Positions 61,467-64,000 of a DNA stretch of 64,000 nt are shown one piece after another; positions within the stretch are counted from its first letter, which is position 1, and every line of letters starts with the position of its first letter. Below the pieces are notes generated by a model. The model ran no database searches, had not been told where the DNA came from, and was given only the letters and a program-made list of their open reading frames with translations. The stretch is from positions 186,001 through 250,000 of the forward strand of contig NZ_CABVPN010000006.1 of NCBI RefSeq assembly GCF_902499115.1, written 5' to 3'. Position numbers and translations under genes: made by a program. Source of the stretch: Burkholderia diffusa. Its GTDB lineage: Bacteria > Pseudomonadota > Gammaproteobacteria > Burkholderiales > Burkholderiaceae.

Positions 61467-62828
61467 TTAAACCTCGCCCCACAGGTCGTGGCCGTCCGCG
61501 CCGGTGATCTTCACCGACACGAAATCGCCGACCTTGTAGCGCTTCGACGCCTTCATCGCCGGTTCGACGTAGACGACCCCGTCGATCTCCGGCGCATCCG
61601 CCGCCGTGCGGCCGATGCCGCCTTCCTCGCTGACTTCGTCGATCAGCACCTTGAGGGTCTTGCCGACCTTGCGCTGGATGCGCTGCGCCGACACTTCCTC
61701 GGCGACTTCCATGAAGCGCGCGCGGCGCTCTTCGCGAACGTCGTCCGGCAGTGCGCCGTCGAGGTCGTTCGCCGTCGCGCCTTCGACCGGCGAATAGGCA
61801 AAGCAGCCGACGCGATCGAGTTCCGCCTCGCGGATGAAGTCGAGCAGCGTTTCGAACTGCTCTTCCGTCTCGCCGGGGAAGCCGGCGATGAACGTGCTGC
61901 GGATCGTCAGGTCCGGGCAGATCTCGCGCCACTTCTGCACGCGCTCGAGCACCTTCTCGGCGTTCGCCGGGCGCTTCATGCGCTTCAGCACTTCCGGATG
62001 TGCGTGCTGGAACGGCACGTCGAGATACGGCAGCACGTGGCCCTTGAACGGGCCTTCGGCCATCAGCGGAATGACTTCGTCGACGCTCGGATACGGATAC
62101 ACGTAGTGCAGGCGCACCCATGCACCGTACTGCGCAGCGAGTTCGCCGAGCGCGGCGACCAGGTCGGTCATGCGCGTCTTGATCGGCTTGCCGTTCCAGA
62201 AGCCCGTGCGGTACTTCACGTCGACGCCGTACGCGCTCGTGTCCTGCGAGATCACGAGCAGTTCCTTCACGCCCGACTTGAACAGGTTCTCCGCTTCGAG
62301 CATCACTTCCGCGACCGGGCGCGACACGAGGTCGCCACGCATCGACGGAATGATGCAGAACGTGCAGCGGTGGTTGCAGCCTTCGGAAATCTTCAGGTAC
62401 GCATAGTGGCGCGGCGTGAGCTTGATGCCGGCGGCCGGCACGAGGTCGACGAACGGGTCGTGCGGCTTCGGCAGATGCGAATGCACGGCCTGCATCACTT
62501 CACCCACCGCGTGCGGGCCGGTGACGGCGAGCACCTTCGGGTGGACTTCCTCGATGAGGTTCGAGCCGCTGGCGCTCGACTTCGCGCCGAGGCAGCCGGT
62601 GACGATCACCTTGCCGTTCTCGGTCAGCGCTTCGCCGATCGCGTCGAGGCTTTCCTGCACGGCCTCGTCGATGAAGCCGCAAGTGTTGACGACGACGAGG
62701 TCGGCACCGTCGTAGGTGCCGGAGATTTCATAACCTTCGGCGCGCAGTTGGGTGATGATTTGTTCGGAATCGACGAGCGCCTTGGGGCACCCGAGCGACA
62801 CGAAGCCTACTTTGGGGGACTGGGACAT
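61467..62828 (-). CDS. rimO: Ribosomal protein S12 methylthiotransferase RimO
   Basis: This 453-residue radical-SAM enzyme adds a methylthio group to an aspartate of S12 (Asp88 or 89). The N-terminal MTTase domain holds three conserved cysteines ([33 protein letters not shown]), the radical-SAM cluster CNHRCTFC (CxxxCxxC, near residue 155) comes next, and a C-terminal TRAM domain ([38 protein letters not shown]) ends it. The ATG at 62828 gives [18 protein letters not shown]. No strong ribosome site is seen. It is upstream of the PfkB gene and next to phaR, as in other Burkholderia. Confidence 0.94.
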   Translation of the reverse strand: MSQSPKVGFVSLGCPKALVDSEQIITQLRAEGYEISGTYDGADLVVVNTCGFIDEAVQESLDAIGEALTENGKVIVTGCLGAKSSASGSNLIEEVHPKVLAVTGPHAVGEVMQAVHSHLPKPHDPFVDLVPAAGIKLTPRHYAYLKISEGCNHRCTFCIIPSMRGDLVSRPVAEVMLEAENLFKSGVKELLVISQDTSAYGVDVKYRTGFWNGKPIKTRMTDLVAALGELAAQYGAWVRLHYVYPYPSVDEVIPLMAEGPFKGHVLPYLDVPFQHAHPEVLKRMKRPANAEKVLERVQKWREICPDLTIRSTFIAGFPGETEEQFETLLDFIREAELDRVGCFAYSPVEGATANDLDGALPDDVREERRARFMEVAEEVSAQRIQRKVGKTLKVLIDEVSEEGGIGRTAADAPEIDGVVYVEPAMKASKRYKVGDFVSVKITGADGHDLWGEV

Positions 62829-63109
62829 CTGGAATGTGGGGGGCGTGGCGGCAAAAGCGTGAGTTTACAGCTATTTATGGGTCAGCGAGGCAAAACCGGC
62901 GATCAAGACGCCGTGGATGGCGCCCTCAATACGCAGCGCGCGCAGGCGCATCGGACCGCCACCGGCGGCTGATCCAGCCCTTTCAGACCGAGATGATGAA
63001 ACGATGGGCACGATCACCGCACGTCGTGCACGACAATCGCCCCTGCCTCACTCCGCCCCTATGCGAAAATCGCTGCATCCGCTCCCTTCACTTACCCAAT
63101 GGGGTTCGC

Positions 63110-63364
63110 ATGACCACCCACATCACGATCGAATTCACCGAGCACGCCGCCGAGACCATCGGCGAGCAGACCAGCACCAGTTTTTCCTATGACCAGGGCG
63201 CCCACGTGCCGCAGCCGGGCGACTTCGTCGAACTCGAGAATTCGCGGCAGACGTTTCTCGTGATCGGCCGGGTGTTTTCGCTGAAGGCGAACTACTGCGC
63301 GGTGAAGCTCGTGCTCGACCTTCCTCCCGCAGACGATCACCAGGATTTCGATCCGGCACTTTGA
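63110..63364 (+). CDS. Small hypothetical protein
   Basis: This 84-residue protein of mixed composition starts at 63110 (MTTHITIEFTEHAAETIGEQ). The centre (TSTSFSYDQGAHVPQPGDFVELE, then FLVIGRVFSLKANYCAVKLVLDLP) resembles a small beta-barrel of the kind seen in RNA- or ligand-binding domains, but I do not recognise a family. There is no signal peptide. A weak GGGG stretch precedes the ATG. Confidence 0.6.
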   Translation: MTTHITIEFTEHAAETIGEQTSTSFSYDQGAHVPQPGDFVELENSRQTFLVIGRVFSLKANYCAVKLVLDLPPADDHQDFDPAL

Positions 63365-63719
63365 GGTAAGCCGGCGAACCGCGGGCGCTTTGCCGCTGCC
63401 CGTCATCACAAGGTCCGACGCAACGGCGATCGGCCGCAATGGCACAAACGCACGCCATGAGGCGCGACACGCCCGGGTATCGATTCGCTGATGACTGTCT
63501 GGATGAGGTCGGGGCGACCAGATCACGATCATGCCCGCCCCCACGCGAGGGTACGGGCATTCGGTGCCGACGATCAGGAGCGACCGTCGGCAACATCTTG
63601 CGGCAGCGGCCATCGTCGTGCCCGGGCACACGATCGGCCGCATCGCACCGCCGCGTGTCGCGGCACCAAACCAGGCGTCGGGCGGCGGGTGCCGCCGCGA
63701 CCGGCCTGCCGCGCACGCG
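63365..63719. other. Spacer without a supported gene
   Basis: The 355 bp between the small protein and the 3' end of phaR hold no coding region I trust; the open frames have composition unlike neighbouring genes. I see no clear terminator for phaR either. Confidence 0.35.
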
Positions 63720-64000
63720 TTACTTCTTCTCCGGCTCCGGCGCGCCCGGTTGCTTGAACGGGAACGTGCTGAACATCGACTTCGCCTGGTTCTGCATCTG
63801 CTCCTGCATCTGCACGAACATGTTCTTCGACTGCTCGATGTAGCTCGTCATCATCCCTTGCATCATCGGCGCCTGCATGTTCATGAACTGCGACCAGACT
63901 TCCGGATTCATCGCGTTGCCTTCGTACAGGTTCTTCGATTGATCCGCGAGCTTGTTCTGGATGTCGATGAACGCCTGGATGTTCTTTTCCAGGTACGTTC
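63720..64000 (-). CDS. phaR: Polyhydroxyalkanoate synthesis repressor PhaR (C-terminal part)
   Basis: The frame enters from the right edge and ends at 63720, so only about 93 C-terminal residues are present. They read TYLEKNIQAFIDIQNKLADQ at the edge, SKNLYEGNAMNPEVWSQFMN, and a methionine/glutamine-rich tail MQAPMMQGMMTSYIEQSKNMF, MQEQMQNQAKSMFSTFPF. This is the polymer-binding PHB_acc part of PhaR, which senses PHB granules and represses phasin genes. The DNA-binding half lies outside. The neighbourhood (rimO nearby) fits the Burkholderia phaCABR region. Confidence 0.88.
   Translation of the reverse strand, partial: TYLEKNIQAFIDIQNKLADQSKNLYEGNAMNPEVWSQFMNMQAPMMQGMMTSYIEQSKNMFVQMQEQMQNQAKSMFSTFPFKQPGAPEPEKK

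Noticed and set aside
1..64000. Search for tRNA, rRNA, CRISPR, prophage or intact IS elements
   Set aside because: None recognised by eye; small or divergent RNA genes could be missed without a covariance-model search.

Overview
The window is high-GC DNA from a Burkholderia-type beta-proteobacterium, most likely a Burkholderia cepacia complex species, and probably its main chromosome. The basis is the codon usage, the Burkholderia-type small families (two DUF4148 proteins, a PGDYG protein, a DUF3022-like protein), and a right edge carrying rimO next to phaR. It reads as ordinary, densely coding chromosome: I see no rRNA, tRNA, CRISPR array, prophage or intact insertion sequence.

Layout. 1-2434: end of a GNAT acetyltransferase gene, two tandem DUF4148 secreted proteins, the peroxide-defence gene ohr with two matching operator dyads, and a RidA-family gene. 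2789-6006: a LysR regulator, an SDR protein lacking its catalytic tyrosine, a gene-poor stretch with AT-rich patches and a HEAT-repeat gene. 6351-11633: YbaK-like deacylase, YciI, CorA, a stand-alone cydX overlapping a P-loop kinase gene, a lysine 6-dehydrogenase-like gene and an Lrp regulator. 11963-14286: Spy-like protein, PGDYG protein, a DUF3022-like protein and a YhfC membrane protease. 14341-20220: the 2-ketogluconate locus kguE-kguK-kguT-kguD with ptxS, a PtxS operator in front of kguE, and a 92-bp tandem hairpin repeat between kguK and kguT.

20337-31017: a YeiE/YeiH-like regulator/exporter pair, a ClcB-like chloride channel, and a TetR-controlled tripartite RND efflux operon. 31142-37316: a MerR regulator with two TipAS domains, then a sulfide/persulfide oxidation locus (sigma-54 activator, persulfide dioxygenase, a DUF442-SQR fusion, TauE/SafE exporter) with a recognisable enhancer dyad and a sigma-54-like promoter. 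37413-41498: polyamine importer potFGHI. 41860-49732: DUF1289, OmpW, nitronate monooxygenase, aldehyde dehydrogenase, an Lrp/alcohol dehydrogenase pair and the ABC-F protein YbiT. 49865-57465: AsmA, the FetAB-type metal exporter, a PliI-like lysozyme-inhibitor gene broken by one stop codon, a secreted protein and a LysR/quinone-reductase pair. 57655-64000: serB, metC, a secreted protein, a PfkB kinase, rimO, a small protein and the end of phaR.

The features most worth follow-up are the two-operator ohr promoter whose 21-bp site recurs upstream of the GNAT gene, the kgu tandem hairpin array, the sigma-54 controlled persulfide locus with its fusion enzyme, the orphan cydX-kinase pair, the SDR without its tyrosine, the doubled TipAS regulator and the single-stop PliI pseudogene.
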